Assembly: GCA_007693785.1 (NCBI GenBank)
Contig: RECY01000041.1
Coordinates: forward strand, 1 to 51,686
From: Phycisphaerales bacterium
Lineage (GTDB): Bacteria; Planctomycetota; Phycisphaerae; Phycisphaerales; UBA1924
Reading direction: 5' to 3'
Length of the DNA stretch: 51,686 nt
This document shows, one piece after another, positions 17,715-26,620 of the stretch (position 1 is its first letter; the number at the start of each line of letters is the position of its first letter). The position numbers were made by a program, and so were the translations under genes. The notes under the pieces are model-generated. The model saw only the letters and a program-made list of their open reading frames with translations, was not told where the DNA came from and made no database searches.

Positions 17715-19910
17715 ATGCGGCTATGGAAGTTTGTTGGTTCGATCATGCTCGCGGCGGTCGCGATCGGGCTCGCGGGCGGTGGCCTGGCGGGGTGCGCGAA
17801 CGGTTCGAGCGCCGAGGATCGGTCGGGGGCGGATCAGCGGGCCCAGGCGCGCCCGGATCAGTCCGGAGCGGGGCAGGCGGCGGGGGTTCAGCTCCGCCTG
17901 GCCGACGCCCGGGCGACGGAGAACATTTTCTCGAGCCCGATGCGTCGGACGCCGGACCGGATGCGCGCGGCCGACGGCTCCCCGGGCCCGGACTACTGGC
18001 AGAACACGGCCGACTACGCGATCGACGCGGAGCTGGACCCGTCGACCAACACGCTCAGCGTGGCGCTGCGTGTGCGGTACACGAACAACAGCCCGCACAC
18101 GCTGCGGTACCTGTGGTTCAACCTGGAGCAGAACCTGTTCCGCCCGGGGAGCAAGGGGGACCTGATCTACGGCTCCGGGCAGCGGTTCGGGAACCGCGAC
18201 GGGTTCGAGGGCGGGTTCAACTTCCGGTCGGTGCGGTTCCTCCGCGGCGACCTGGACGGGGACCTGCGCGAGCTGCGGTCGGGGCGTGACGCGGCGCTGG
18301 CGGTGTACGACACGCTGGGGCGGGTGGATGTTGCGGAGACGGTGGAGCCGGGCGATCGCGTGGCGCTGGAGATGCGGTACAGCTTCCGCGTGCCGCCGAA
18401 CGGGTCGGACCGGATGGGGCGTGAGGACGTCGCGGGCGGTCGGATTTACCAGTTTGCGCAGTGGTTCCCGAACGTCTGCCGCTTCGACGACGTGAACGGG
18501 TGGAACACGCTGCCCTACCTCGGCGCGGGCGAGTTTTACACGGATTTCGGGACCTACGACGTGCGTCTGCGCGTGCCGAGCGATCACGTGGTGGCGGCGA
18601 CGGGCGTCCTCCAGAACCCCGAGGACGTGCTGAACAGCGCCGAGCTGGATCGCTGGCGCCGCGTGCACGAGGGCGAGAGCGGGGACGAGTCGGTCTTCGT
18701 GCGCACGCTGGAGGAAGCCGACGCAGCCCGTGAATCGTGGGACGGCGAATCCATGTCGACCTGGCGGTTTGTGGCCGAGGACGTGCGGACGTTCGCGTGG
18801 GCCGCGAGCCAGGCGTTCGCGTGGGAGGCGATGGGCGTCGCGGTGCCCACCGAGCTGGGCGGCGTCGTGGAGCCGACGTCGGAAGACCTCGAACGCTCGG
18901 CCGCCCTCCCCGAGGGCCAGCCCGGCGGGAGCTTCGACCCGATCCCCGAGAGCGTGCCGACGCGTCACGCCGTGGTCCACTCGTTCTACCCGCGCGAGGG
19001 CGCGGAGCAGTGGGTGCGGAGCAACGAGTACCAGGCGTTCGCGCTCCGCCTGCACTCGCGGATGTGGTTCCCCTACCCCTACCCGCAGTCGACCAACGTC
19101 AACGGCATCGTCGGCGGCATGGAATACCCCATGGTCGCCTTCTGCCGCAACCGCACCAACCCCCGCGGCCTCTTCGGCGTCACCGATCACGAGCTCGTCC
19201 ACAACTGGTTCCCGATGATCGTCAACACCAACGAACGCGAGTACGCGTGGATGGACGAGGGCTTCACGAGCTTCCTCGGGATCTACGCCTCGCGGTACTT
19301 CTACCCGGACCAGACGCCGCGAACGATGACGCGCTTCTTCGAGCGCATGGCGACGCGCGACCTGCAGCCGGTTCACACGCGTCCTGATCACATCGCGGGC
19401 GGGCAGCTCGGGTTTCTCGCCTATCGCAAGACGGCCTACGGGCTCTGGCTTCTCCGCGAGCACATCCTCGGGGCGGACCGCTTCGACCCGGCCTTCCGGG
19501 CGTACATCGACAAGTGGGCGTTCAAGAGCCCGACGCCGGACGACTTCTTCCGCGCGATGAACGACGGCGTGGGGGCCGACCTGAACTGGTTCTGGCGCGG
19601 GTGGTTCATGGAGTTCACGCAGCTCGACCAAGGCGTGGACCGCGTGCAGAGCGAAGACGACGGCTCGGTGCGGGTGCGCTTTGTCAACCTCGGCGAGATG
19701 GTGATGCCGCTGATCGTGGAGCTGACCTGGCGGGAGTCGGCGACGAGCCGGACGCGCGAGCGGATCACGGTGCCCGCGGACGCGTGGGGCGGGCTCAACA
19801 CGTTCGAGATGCGTTTCTCGACCGACGGGCGGAGCCTCGTGGGGGTCGAGATCGACCCCGACGGCGTGATGCCGGATATGAACCGCGCGAACAACCGCTG
19901 GCGACGGTAA
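17715..19910 (+). CDS. M1-family zinc metallopeptidase lipoprotein
   Basis: A 731-residue exported peptidase. The signal sequence ends in a lipobox LAGC, so the protein is probably lipid-anchored. The zinc site is HELVH at residues 492-496, with the third ligand Glu in the downstream WMDEGFTSF. The substrate-binding motif is GGMEYP instead of the GAMEN of classical aminopeptidase N; GGMEYP occurs in other bacterial M1 subgroups. The C-terminal part (YGLWLLREHILG onward) is the helical domain. GGAGG lies eight bases before the ATG at 17715. Likely a periplasmic or surface peptide-trimming enzyme. A clear terminator follows. Confidence 0.92.
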   Translation: MRLWKFVGSIMLAAVAIGLAGGGLAGCANGSSAEDRSGADQRAQARPDQSGAGQAAGVQLRLADARATENIFSSPMRRTPDRMRAADGSPGPDYWQNTADYAIDAELDPSTNTLSVALRVRYTNNSPHTLRYLWFNLEQNLFRPGSKGDLIYGSGQRFGNRDGFEGGFNFRSVRFLRGDLDGDLRELRSGRDAALAVYDTLGRVDVAETVEPGDRVALEMRYSFRVPPNGSDRMGREDVAGGRIYQFAQWFPNVCRFDDVNGWNTLPYLGAGEFYTDFGTYDVRLRVPSDHVVAATGVLQNPEDVLNSAELDRWRRVHEGESGDESVFVRTLEEADAARESWDGESMSTWRFVAEDVRTFAWAASQAFAWEAMGVAVPTELGGVVEPTSEDLERSAALPEGQPGGSFDPIPESVPTRHAVVHSFYPREGAEQWVRSNEYQAFALRLHSRMWFPYPYPQSTNVNGIVGGMEYPMVAFCRNRTNPRGLFGVTDHELVHNWFPMIVNTNEREYAWMDEGFTSFLGIYASRYFYPDQTPRTMTRFFERMATRDLQPVHTRPDHIAGGQLGFLAYRKTAYGLWLLREHILGADRFDPAFRAYIDKWAFKSPTPDDFFRAMNDGVGADLNWFWRGWFMEFTQLDQGVDRVQSEDDGSVRVRFVNLGEMVMPLIVELTWRESATSRTRERITVPADAWGGLNTFEMRFSTDGRSLVGVEIDPDGVMPDMNRANNRWRR

Positions 19911-19955
19911 ACGGCCCGGGCTGAGCGCGGGCGAGGGGTAAATCCGGAGCTTCTC

Positions 19956-19984
19956 ACGCCGGGCTGATGGGCCCGGTGTTTTTT
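19956..19984 (+). terminator. intrinsic terminator of the M1 peptidase gene
   Basis: An 8-bp stem CGCCGGGC / GCCCGGTG (19957-19964 with 19971-19978, one G-T pair) with a six-base loop is followed at once by six T residues. It lies 46 bases after the M1 peptidase stop and serves the plus strand only. Confidence 0.85.
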
Positions 19985-19990
19985 ATCCGC

Positions 19991-20923
19991 TCAGTCGACG
20001 CGGACCATGCGGACATATTCCTCGTAGCGGTCGTCGATCTCGTTGGTCTGAAGCTTCTTGAGGCGGTCGAGGCTGAAGGACTCGATGTTGAAGCTGGCGA
20101 TGACGGTGCCGTGGGCGAGGGCCTGGCGGATGGTGCGGAAGGCGCCCGGGTCGGCCTGGTGCCCGGTCTCGCCCTCGCGGGCGATGTGCCCCATCATGCC
20201 GCCGGCGAAGCTGTCGCCCGCGCCGGTGGGATCCACGACCCGCTCGGTGGGGTAGGCGGGGAGTGCGGCGATGCCGTCCTGGTGGATGAGGATCGCGCCG
20301 TGCTCGCCCTTCTTCACGACGACGAAGCGCGGGCCGTATTCGAGCAGCTTGCGTCCGGCGGCGACGGTGTTCTTGATGCCCGTGAACAGCTCGGCCTCGT
20401 CGAAGTTGAGGACCAGGCCGTCGACCTTGGCGAGCAGTGCGATGAGTTCGTCCTTGGCGATGTTGATCCAGAGGTCCATCGTGTCGGCGACGACGAGCTT
20501 GCGGCTCGGCAGCGCCTCGAGCATGCCCATCTGCACGGCCGGGTGGCTGTTGGCGAGGAAGACGTACTCCGAGTCTTTGAACGCCTCGGGGACGGGGGGC
20601 GGGGCCTCCTCGAGCACGCCGAGCTCGGTGAAGAGGGTTTCGCGGTGGTCCATGTCGTCCATGTACTTGCCGCCCCAGCGGAAGGTCTTGCTCCCGGCGC
20701 GGGTCTCGAGCCCGGCGGTGTCGATGCGGGGGAAGGCGGCGAGGGTCTTGCGGTGCTCGTCGGGGAGGTCATCACCCACGGCCGCGACCATGCGCACGCC
20801 CGTATAGAACGAGGCGGCCGCGGCGAAGTAGGTGCAGCTCCCGCCGAGGACGTCCTTGCGCTCGGTGCCGTCGGGGGTGTGGACGGTGTCGATGCCGATG
20901 GTTCCGGTGACAATAAGGCTCAT
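19991..20923 (-). CDS. PfkB-family sugar or nucleoside kinase
   Basis: A 310-residue ribokinase-superfamily kinase. The N-terminal glycine-rich region is GTIGIDTVHTP, the PfkB signature 1 area is LGGSCTYFAAAAS, and the C-terminal anion hole and catalytic base are in VDPTGAGDSFAGGMMG (Asp of GAGD). Family members phosphorylate ribose, fructose, adenosine or 2-keto-3-deoxygluconate. This sequence lacks features I could use to pick one. A TACCGT element ends six bases before the ATG and no ribosome site is obvious, which fits a leaderless message. It is convergent with the M1 peptidase gene. Confidence 0.9.
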   Translation of the reverse strand: MSLIVTGTIGIDTVHTPDGTERKDVLGGSCTYFAAAASFYTGVRMVAAVGDDLPDEHRKTLAAFPRIDTAGLETRAGSKTFRWGGKYMDDMDHRETLFTELGVLEEAPPPVPEAFKDSEYVFLANSHPAVQMGMLEALPSRKLVVADTMDLWINIAKDELIALLAKVDGLVLNFDEAELFTGIKNTVAAGRKLLEYGPRFVVVKKGEHGAILIHQDGIAALPAYPTERVVDPTGAGDSFAGGMMGHIAREGETGHQADPGAFRTIRQALAHGTVIASFNIESFSLDRLKKLQTNEIDDRYEEYVRMVRVD

Positions 20924-20988
20924 GCGGAGACGGTAGGCGGGAGGATCCGCCCTGTCGGCCTGCGGAGGGGGGCCGTTCCGGATGTGCT

Positions 20989-21012
20989 ACTGACCTTGTC
21001 CGCAAGGTCAGT
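20989..21012. repeat. perfect 10-bp inverted repeat, CACTGACC family
   Basis: ACTGACCTTG and CAAGGTCAGT flank a TCCG tetraloop with no mismatch. There is no T tract on either side, so it is not a standard terminator. Related to the hairpins at 21099 and 35986. Confidence 0.8.
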
Positions 21013-21098
21013 GCTCCGGGCCGCCCTTCCGTCCCTCCTCTCCCTCACTTGCAGAGCCTCACAACAGATGAGCACGGAAGAAGAGAGAAGGCGCAGAG

Positions 21099-21124
21099 CA
21101 CTGACCTCTCAGAAGAGGTCAGTG
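21099..21124. repeat. perfect 11-bp inverted repeat, CACTGACC family
   Basis: CACTGACCTCT and AGAGGTCAGTG flank a four-base loop (CAGA). The right flank continues GGCACAGG. The 87 bases between this hairpin and the one at 20989 are purine/pyrimidine-skewed and hold no gene. It ends 17 bases downstream of the small membrane protein gene on the opposite strand. Confidence 0.8.
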
Positions 21125-21140
21125 GCACAGGCGGAGGCGG

Positions 21141-21437
21141 TCAGCTCGGGCGTGGCTGGAAGATCGGGAGGCGGAGCGCCAGCAGCACGCCGGAGAACCC
21201 GAGGCAGGCGGCCCCGGCGACGCCGGTGATGAACGCCGGCACGACGTGGCGGCTGTCCTCGTACACCTCCAGCGCCGCCTGCACCTCGGCCGAGCTGTCC
21301 TGCAGCGTCCGGTCCCGCATCATGATGCGGACATACGCCTGGCTCATCGCCTTGTGGTCGAGATAGAGAAAGCCGAGGGCGGTCGCGATGAGCGCCAGAC
21401 CAATGGCGAACGCGGCGGCGAGGGCGAGGTTCCGCAT
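21141..21437 (-). CDS. small two-helix membrane protein
   Basis: A 98-residue protein with AAGGAG eight bases before its ATG, so it is probably translated. One helix is N-terminal (LALAAAFAIGLALIATALGF), a short charged middle holds Met/Arg-rich and Glu-rich helices (residues about 28-65), and a second helix follows (VPAFITGVAGAACLGFSGVL). Both ends would face the same side. No family recognised. It starts 62 bases downstream of the glnS stop on the same strand and may be co-transcribed with it. Confidence 0.7.
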   Translation of the reverse strand: MRNLALAAAFAIGLALIATALGFLYLDHKAMSQAYVRIMMRDRTLQDSSAEVQAALEVYEDSRHVVPAFITGVAGAACLGFSGVLLALRLPIFQPRPS

Positions 21438-21499
21438 CGCTGGGCTCCTTGCCGCCCGCCGGGGAGGGGCGGGCTCTCCGACTGTTCGCCCCGCTCGCG

Positions 21500-23407
21500 C
21501 TACTTGTTCGCCTTCGCCCAGCTGTCCTTGAGGTTGACGGTGCGGTTGAAGACGGGACGGCCCGGCGTGCTGTCGGGGTCGAGGCAGAAGTAGCCAAGCC
21601 GCTCGAACTGGAACCGGCGGATCCCGTCGGACCACCCGGGCTCCTTGAGCAACGTGAGCCCCTCGCCCTCGGCGGCGAAGCTCGGCTCCAGCTTGCAGCC
21701 GTTGAGGATCTTCAGCGATTCGGGGTTCAGGTCGTCGACCGGGTCGCCGGTGCGTTTGCCGGGCTGCTCGGCGAGGAAGAGGCGGTCGATCAGGCGCACC
21801 TCCGCCTCGACGGCGTGGGCCACGCTGACCCAGTGCAGCGTGCCCTTGACCTTGCGGACCTTGCCCTCGGCGTCCGGCGGCGGGTTGTCCCCGCCGCGGG
21901 TCTGCGGGTCGTAGGTGCAGCGCAGCTCGATGATTTCGCCGGCGTCGTTCTTGATGACCTCGTTGCAGCGGATCCAGTACGCCCCCCGAAGGCGGACCTC
22001 GCCGCCGGGCTTCAGGCGGAAGAACTTGTTCGGCGCGTCCTCCATAAAGTCGCCGCGCTCGATCCAGATGACGCTGTCGAAGGGGACGCGGCGCGTGCCG
22101 TCGGCGGCGTTCTCCGGGTTGTTCGGGATGTCGAACCACTCCGTCTCGCGGTCCCAGTTCGTGATCGTCACCTTGAGCGGGTCGAGCACGGCCATGCGGC
22201 GCGGGGCGACCTTGTTCAGGTGCTCGCGCACGGCGTTCTCCAGCAGCGCGACGTCGTGGACGGCGTTGAACTTGGTCACCCCGACGCCGGCGCAGAAGGT
22301 GCGGACGGCCTCGGGCGTGACGCCGCGACGGCGCAGGCCGCTGACCGTCGGCATCCGCGGGTCGTCCCACCCCGTGACGTGCCCGTCCTCGACGAGCTGT
22401 CGCAGCTTGCGCTTGCTCGTGACGATGTAGGTCGGGTTGAGGCGGGCGAACTCGATCTGCTGCGGGTGATGGATCCGCGGCTCGCGCGGGGCGGTGCGCG
22501 ACACGCCGGGGACGGCGCCCGGCGAGGGGATCTCGCCGTTGATGGCGCGGATGAACCAGTCGTAGAGCGGGCGGTGGGCCTCGAACTCGAGCGTGCAGAG
22601 CGAGTGGGTGATGCCCTCGATCGAGTCCTCCAGCCCGTGGGCCCAGTCGTACATCGGATAGACGTGCCATGTCGCGCCGGTGCGGTGGTGGGCGCGGTTG
22701 AGAATGCGGTACATGACCGGGTCGCGGAGGTTCATGTTGGGGCTGGCCATGGGGGCGGGGTTCTTGCTGACCGGGTCGGCGTCGATGCGTGCGCGGAGGA
22801 CGCGCGAGCCGTCGGGGAAAGCGCCCTCGGTCATCTTGCGGAACTCGGCGAGGCTCTCCGGCGCGGGGCGATCGCGGAAGGGGCTGAGCGTGCCGGGCTT
22901 TTTGACGTCGCCGCGGGCGAGCTTGATCTGCTCGGGCGTCTGCTCATCGACATACGCCAGCCCGCGCTCGATGAGCTCGCACGCCCAGGCGTGCATCTGC
23001 TCGAAGTAGTCGCTCGCGAAGCGCACGCCCTCGTAGAAGGCGGGCTCGCCGGGCGTGGCGTGCTCGACGCAGCCGGGCCACTGGTAGCCGAGCCAGCGGA
23101 CGCTGTCGATGATCGAGTCGACGTAGGCCTGTTCTTCTTTTTCGGGGTTGGTGTCGTCGAAGCGGAGGTTGCAGGAGCCCCCGAACTCCGCGGCGATGCT
23201 GAAGTTGAGCACGATGGACTTGGGGTGCCCGACGTGGAGAAAACCGTTGGGCTCCGGCGGGAAGCGGGTCTTGACGACCGAGCGATCACCGGGCGCGCCC
23301 CACTTCCCGCTCGCGACGTCCATGTCGATGATCTGCTGGATGAAGTGGCGGTGCGGGGCGTCGGGGGCGGCATCGGGCGTGGCATCGTTGGGTTCGTTGC
23401 GGTTCAT
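21500..23407 (-). CDS. glnS: glutaminyl-tRNA synthetase
   Basis: Charges tRNA-Gln directly with glutamine. The 635-residue class I synthetase is longer than E. coli GlnS (554). The HIGH-type motif is PEPNGFLHVGH, followed by the diagnostic FDDTNPEKEEQAYVDSI; the KMSKS-equivalent is VTSKRKL. The anticodon-binding beta-barrels are at the C-terminus (from about residue 380). An AGGAG lies 11 bases before the ATG. GlnRS is uncommon outside gamma-proteobacteria, eukaryotes and some planctomycetes, and is thought to have spread by transfer. It is separated from gltX by a repeat-filled 282-base gap. Confidence 0.96.
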   Translation of the reverse strand: MNRNEPNDATPDAAPDAPHRHFIQQIIDMDVASGKWGAPGDRSVVKTRFPPEPNGFLHVGHPKSIVLNFSIAAEFGGSCNLRFDDTNPEKEEQAYVDSIIDSVRWLGYQWPGCVEHATPGEPAFYEGVRFASDYFEQMHAWACELIERGLAYVDEQTPEQIKLARGDVKKPGTLSPFRDRPAPESLAEFRKMTEGAFPDGSRVLRARIDADPVSKNPAPMASPNMNLRDPVMYRILNRAHHRTGATWHVYPMYDWAHGLEDSIEGITHSLCTLEFEAHRPLYDWFIRAINGEIPSPGAVPGVSRTAPREPRIHHPQQIEFARLNPTYIVTSKRKLRQLVEDGHVTGWDDPRMPTVSGLRRRGVTPEAVRTFCAGVGVTKFNAVHDVALLENAVREHLNKVAPRRMAVLDPLKVTITNWDRETEWFDIPNNPENAADGTRRVPFDSVIWIERGDFMEDAPNKFFRLKPGGEVRLRGAYWIRCNEVIKNDAGEIIELRCTYDPQTRGGDNPPPDAEGKVRKVKGTLHWVSVAHAVEAEVRLIDRLFLAEQPGKRTGDPVDDLNPESLKILNGCKLEPSFAAEGEGLTLLKEPGWSDGIRRFQFERLGYFCLDPDSTPGRPVFNRTVNLKDSWAKANK

Positions 23408-23472
23408 CGTGGGATCGTCTCCTAAGAGGGGCGAGGGATGCTATCGCCGCGGAGAGCGGGAGCGGGTCGAGA

Positions 23473-23525
23473 CACAGGTCGGAGACCTGTGCCACCACGG
23501 ACCAGACACAGGTCGGAGGCCTGTG
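23473..23525. repeat. two tandem 8-bp/GGA-loop hairpins
   Basis: Copy 1 (23473-23491) is CACAGGTC-GGA-GACCTGTG; copy 2 (23507-23525) is CACAGGTC-GGA-GGCCTGTG with one T-G pair. Copy starts are 34 bases apart. Copy 1 and its flanks (23471-23501) are identical over 31 bases to 27371-27401. No T tract follows. Confidence 0.85.
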
Positions 23526-23544
23526 CCGCCGCAGATGGTGCCCC

Positions 23545-23676
23545 GGAAACGCGGAGCCGTCTGCGGCGGAGCTTTTCCGGGTCTTCCGGTCTTCAACGCT
23601 CCGCCCGCCTTTGGGCTCCGTCCGTCTGCCCACATGGAAAAACTCCGCCGACCGCGGCGGTCGGCTCCGCGTTTCC
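23545..23676. repeat. 132-bp imperfect inverted repeat, MITE-like
   Basis: The outer arms GGAAACGCGGAGCCG (23545-23559) and its exact complement (23662-23676) pair over 15 bases. An inner pair (23565-23578 with 23636-23649) matches 13 of 14. The central 57 bases are not obviously coding. It lies directly after the tandem hairpins and before the 3' end of gltX. No transposase is present. Confidence 0.7.
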
Positions 23677-23689
23677 ATGGCACCGGACC

Positions 23690-25399
23690 TCAGGCCTCCG
23701 CCCCCTCCAGCCCGGCGTGGACCTCCACGCACCGATCGATGCGGCTCAAGACGCCCGCCTTGCCCACCAGCGCCAGCGTCTCGCCCAGCCCAGGGCTGAC
23801 GGTGCCGCCCGTGATCGCGACCCGCAGCGGCTGGGCGACCTTGCCCATCCCGAGCCCCCGCCCCTCCGCGAAGGCGTGGACGGCCGCGTCGAGCGCGACC
23901 GGTTCGAACGCCTCCACACCCGCCAGCACGACGCGCATCTCCCGCAGCACCGCGACGCCCTCGCCGCCGTTCTTCGCCAGCACCTTCTGCACCGCCTTCG
24001 CGTCGAACTCGACCGCACCCTGCGGGTGCAACGCGAACGCGATCGGCTCGGCGGCGTCCGCGAGCGTGCGCGCCCGGATCTGTGCCGCGCGGGCCGCGAG
24101 GGGGAAGCGGTCGGCGAGGGCCGTCAGCAGCCCCGGGTTCTCCCGCTCGGCCCACGCCCGCCACGCCGCCTCGAACGCTTCCGCCGTCATGGCCGCGATA
24201 TCGGACTGGTTGAACGCGAGCAGCTTGGCGCGGTCAAAGCTCGCGGCCTTCTTGATCACGCGCTCGAACGCGAACTTCTGCGCCAGCGCCGCCTTGTCGA
24301 AGCGTTCCAGGTCCGTCCCGTCGTCGTTCTTCTCGCCGGGGTTCCAGCCGAGCAGGGCGAGGTAGTTGCAGAGCGTCTCGGGCAGGTAGCCGCTGCGCCG
24401 GAAGTCCTCGACTTCGATCTCGGGCAGCGTCAGGTGCATCGCGCGGGCGAGGGCCTGGAGCTGGTCGCTGGGGAGCTGGCTCTTTTTGTCGCCGAGCCAT
24501 TCGGCGAAGCGGGCGGCGTCGATCGCGCCGGCCGCCAGACCGGGCGGGGGCGTGCCGACCTTCCGCTCGTGGCACGCGGCCCGGGCGGCCTTGTCCTTGT
24601 CCCGCTTGCTCATCTTGCTGCCGTCCGGGTTGGCGATCAGCGACAGGTGCGCGTAGGTCGGCGTGCGATAGCCGAGCGCCTGCTGCAGCGCCACATGCTT
24701 CGGCGTGTTGTTCAGGTGCTCCTCCCCGCGGACCACGTGCGTCACGCCCATCAGCTCATCATCGACCACGACCGCGAAGTGGTACGTCGGGAAGCCGTCG
24801 CCCTTGCGGATCACAAAATCGTCGTAATGCTCCGGCGTAAACACGATCCGCCCGCGCACCTCGTCCGTCACCACGATCTCGGGCTGCGCCACACGCAAGC
24901 GCAGCACGCACGCCTCGGCCGAGCGCATCCGCTCGAGCGCCCGCGCGTGGTCGTAGCCCTCGGGCTGCGTGTAGCGGAACGTGCGCTTTTCGCGCTCGGC
25001 CTGCTCGCGCATCGCGGCCATGTCCTCCGGCGTCTCGAACGACGGGTAGGCCTGCCCGGATTCGAGCAGTTGCTCGAACAGTTTTTCGTAGATCTCGAGG
25101 CGCTGGGTCTGGAAGAACGGGCCGACCCCGCGCGGGTCGCCGCCGAGGGTGCGCCCGTCTTCGGTCGTGAACGCCGGCCCCTCGTCCCAGTCGATCCCGA
25201 GCCAGGCGAGGTCTTCCAGGATCCCCCGCGCGGCCGCCTTGCTGGAGCGGGCCCGGTCGGTGTCCTCGACGCGCAGAAGGAACCGCCCGTCGGGCCCGGC
25301 CTGTCGGGCGAGGGCCCAGCAGAACAGGGCCGTGCGAGCCCCGCCGACGTGGAGGTGCCCGGTGGGCGAGGGGGCAAAACGGGTGATGACTTGTGGCAT
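23690..25399 (-). CDS. gltX: glutamyl-tRNA synthetase
   Basis: Charges tRNA-Glu. The 569-residue class I enzyme starts MPQVITRFAPSPTGHLHVGG (HIGH variant HVGG), carries LLRVEDTD for ATP/tRNA binding and SKMSKRDK as KMSKS, and has the helical anticodon-binding domain at the C-terminus. It is about 80-100 residues longer than most GluRS. The extra length appears mainly around the connective regions and the C-terminal domain. The much longer open frame upstream overlaps dnaX and is ignored. The gene is divergent from dnaX with 78 bases between. Whether it discriminates tRNA-Gln cannot be told; glnS next to it would make mischarging unnecessary. Confidence 0.96.
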   Translation of the reverse strand: MPQVITRFAPSPTGHLHVGGARTALFCWALARQAGPDGRFLLRVEDTDRARSSKAAARGILEDLAWLGIDWDEGPAFTTEDGRTLGGDPRGVGPFFQTQRLEIYEKLFEQLLESGQAYPSFETPEDMAAMREQAEREKRTFRYTQPEGYDHARALERMRSAEACVLRLRVAQPEIVVTDEVRGRIVFTPEHYDDFVIRKGDGFPTYHFAVVVDDELMGVTHVVRGEEHLNNTPKHVALQQALGYRTPTYAHLSLIANPDGSKMSKRDKDKAARAACHERKVGTPPPGLAAGAIDAARFAEWLGDKKSQLPSDQLQALARAMHLTLPEIEVEDFRRSGYLPETLCNYLALLGWNPGEKNDDGTDLERFDKAALAQKFAFERVIKKAASFDRAKLLAFNQSDIAAMTAEAFEAAWRAWAERENPGLLTALADRFPLAARAAQIRARTLADAAEPIAFALHPQGAVEFDAKAVQKVLAKNGGEGVAVLREMRVVLAGVEAFEPVALDAAVHAFAEGRGLGMGKVAQPLRVAITGGTVSPGLGETLALVGKAGVLSRIDRCVEVHAGLEGAEA

Positions 25400-25465
25400 A
25401 AGCGAGCCTATGCCGCGGGGCGTGCGCCGGGCGGGGGCACGGGGGCCGGGCGGGGGTCGCCCCCG

Positions 25466-25471
25466 TACACT
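25466..25471 (+). promoter_or_regulatory. -10-like TACACT immediately before dnaX
   Basis: TACACT ends six bases before the dnaX ATG, within GTACACTGCGGGC. No ribosome-binding site fits between. A small GC hairpin (25452-25466) occupies the place of a -35 box. The geometry suggests a leaderless transcript. Confidence 0.4.
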
Positions 25472-25477
25472 GCGGGC

Positions 25478-26620
25478 ATGAGCTACACGGTCCTGGCGCG
25501 TCGGTATCGGTCGACGGATTTTGACGAGGTGGTCGGGCAGGCGCCGATCGCACGGACGCTGAAGAACGCGATCGCGTCGGGGCGGGTCGCCCACGCCTAC
25601 CTGTTCTGCGGCACGCGCGGGGTCGGGAAGACCTCCATGGCCCGGATCCTCGCCAAGGCCCTGAACAACCCCAACGACGCGGACGACGTGGCGAAGGCGA
25701 TCATGACCGGCGGCGACACGGACGTGGTCGAGATCGACGCCGCGAGCAACACGGGCGTGGACAACGTGCGGGATCTGATCGCGAACGCGGGGTACCGCCC
25801 GATGCGCGGGCCGTTCAAGATTTATATCATCGACGAGGTCCACATGCTCTCGACGGCGGCGTTCAACGCGCTGCTGAAGACGATGGAGGAGCCGCCGGAG
25901 CACGTGAAGTTCATCCTGTGCACGACGGACCCGCAGAAGGTGCCGGCGACGATCCAGAGCCGCTGCCAGCGGTTCGATTTCCGGAACATCCCGGTGAGCG
26001 ACATCGCGGGTCACCTTCGGGAGGTGGTCGAGAAGGAGTCGCTGGAGGCCGAGGCGGAGCTGCTGATGCAGGTGGCGCGCCTCGGGCAGGGTTCGATGCG
26101 GGACGCGCTGAGCCTGCTCGACCGCGTGATGGCGACTGGGGAGAAGAAGCTGACGCTCGCGCTGCTGGACGAACTGCTGGGCCTGCCGGACCGGGAGCTG
26201 ACGGGGCGGCTGCTCGACGCGGCGCTCGCGGGCCACGCGGCGGGCGCGCTCGAGGCGGGCGACGAGCTGCTCTCACGCGGCACCGGGCTCGACCAGGTGA
26301 TCGAGACGCTGCTGGGGCGCTTGCGGGACCTGATGGTCTTCGCGGCGTGCGGCCCGGACACGGACCTGGTGGACCTCACCGGCGAGGCGCGGGCGTCGGA
26401 AGCGGCGCGGGCCGAGCGGCTCGACGCGGCGGGGGCGACGCACATGATCGCGCTCTGCGAGAGCGTGCAGCGGGCGTGCCGAACGAGCCCCGCGCCACGG
26501 GCGCTGTTCGACGCGATGCTCGTGCGCCTCGCGCTCACCGAGCGTCTGGCGGACGTCGCGTCGATCCTCCGCGAGCCGGGAGCGGGCGGAAGCGGGCGGG
26601 CACTCGCAAAAAAAGCCTGA
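25478..26620 (+). CDS. dnaX: DNA polymerase III clamp-loader subunit, predicted gamma form
   Basis: AAA+ motor subunit that loads the beta sliding clamp. The zero-frame product is 380 residues: Walker A GTRGVGKTS (about 45-53), Walker B IYIIDEVHML, sensor 1 LCTTDPQ, sensor 2 GSMRDALSLLDR, then the helical collar domain. The zinc module normally inserted after Walker A (four Cys in most DnaX) is missing; only ALNNPNDADDVAKAI is there. The frame stops at TGA 26618-26620, one codon after seven A residues, just as E. coli gamma ends after its slip site. Downstream ybaB and a Nudix-like gene complete an operon. Confidence 0.94.
   Translation: MSYTVLARRYRSTDFDEVVGQAPIARTLKNAIASGRVAHAYLFCGTRGVGKTSMARILAKALNNPNDADDVAKAIMTGGDTDVVEIDAASNTGVDNVRDLIANAGYRPMRGPFKIYIIDEVHMLSTAAFNALLKTMEEPPEHVKFILCTTDPQKVPATIQSRCQRFDFRNIPVSDIAGHLREVVEKESLEAEAELLMQVARLGQGSMRDALSLLDRVMATGEKKLTLALLDELLGLPDRELTGRLLDAALAGHAAGALEAGDELLSRGTGLDQVIETLLGRLRDLMVFAACGPDTDLVDLTGEARASEAARAERLDAAGATHMIALCESVQRACRTSPAPRALFDAMLVRLALTERLADVASILREPGAGGSGRALAKKA

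Noticed and set aside
20989-21124. The two CACTGACC hairpins as terminators
   Set aside because: No T tract on either strand and both lie upstream or downstream of genes in ways that do not need a terminator.
26608-26614. Treating the A7 run as a plain sequencing error that splits dnaX
   Set aside because: Not excluded, but the immediate stop, ideal spacer and strong nested stem-loop together fit a real frameshift signal better.
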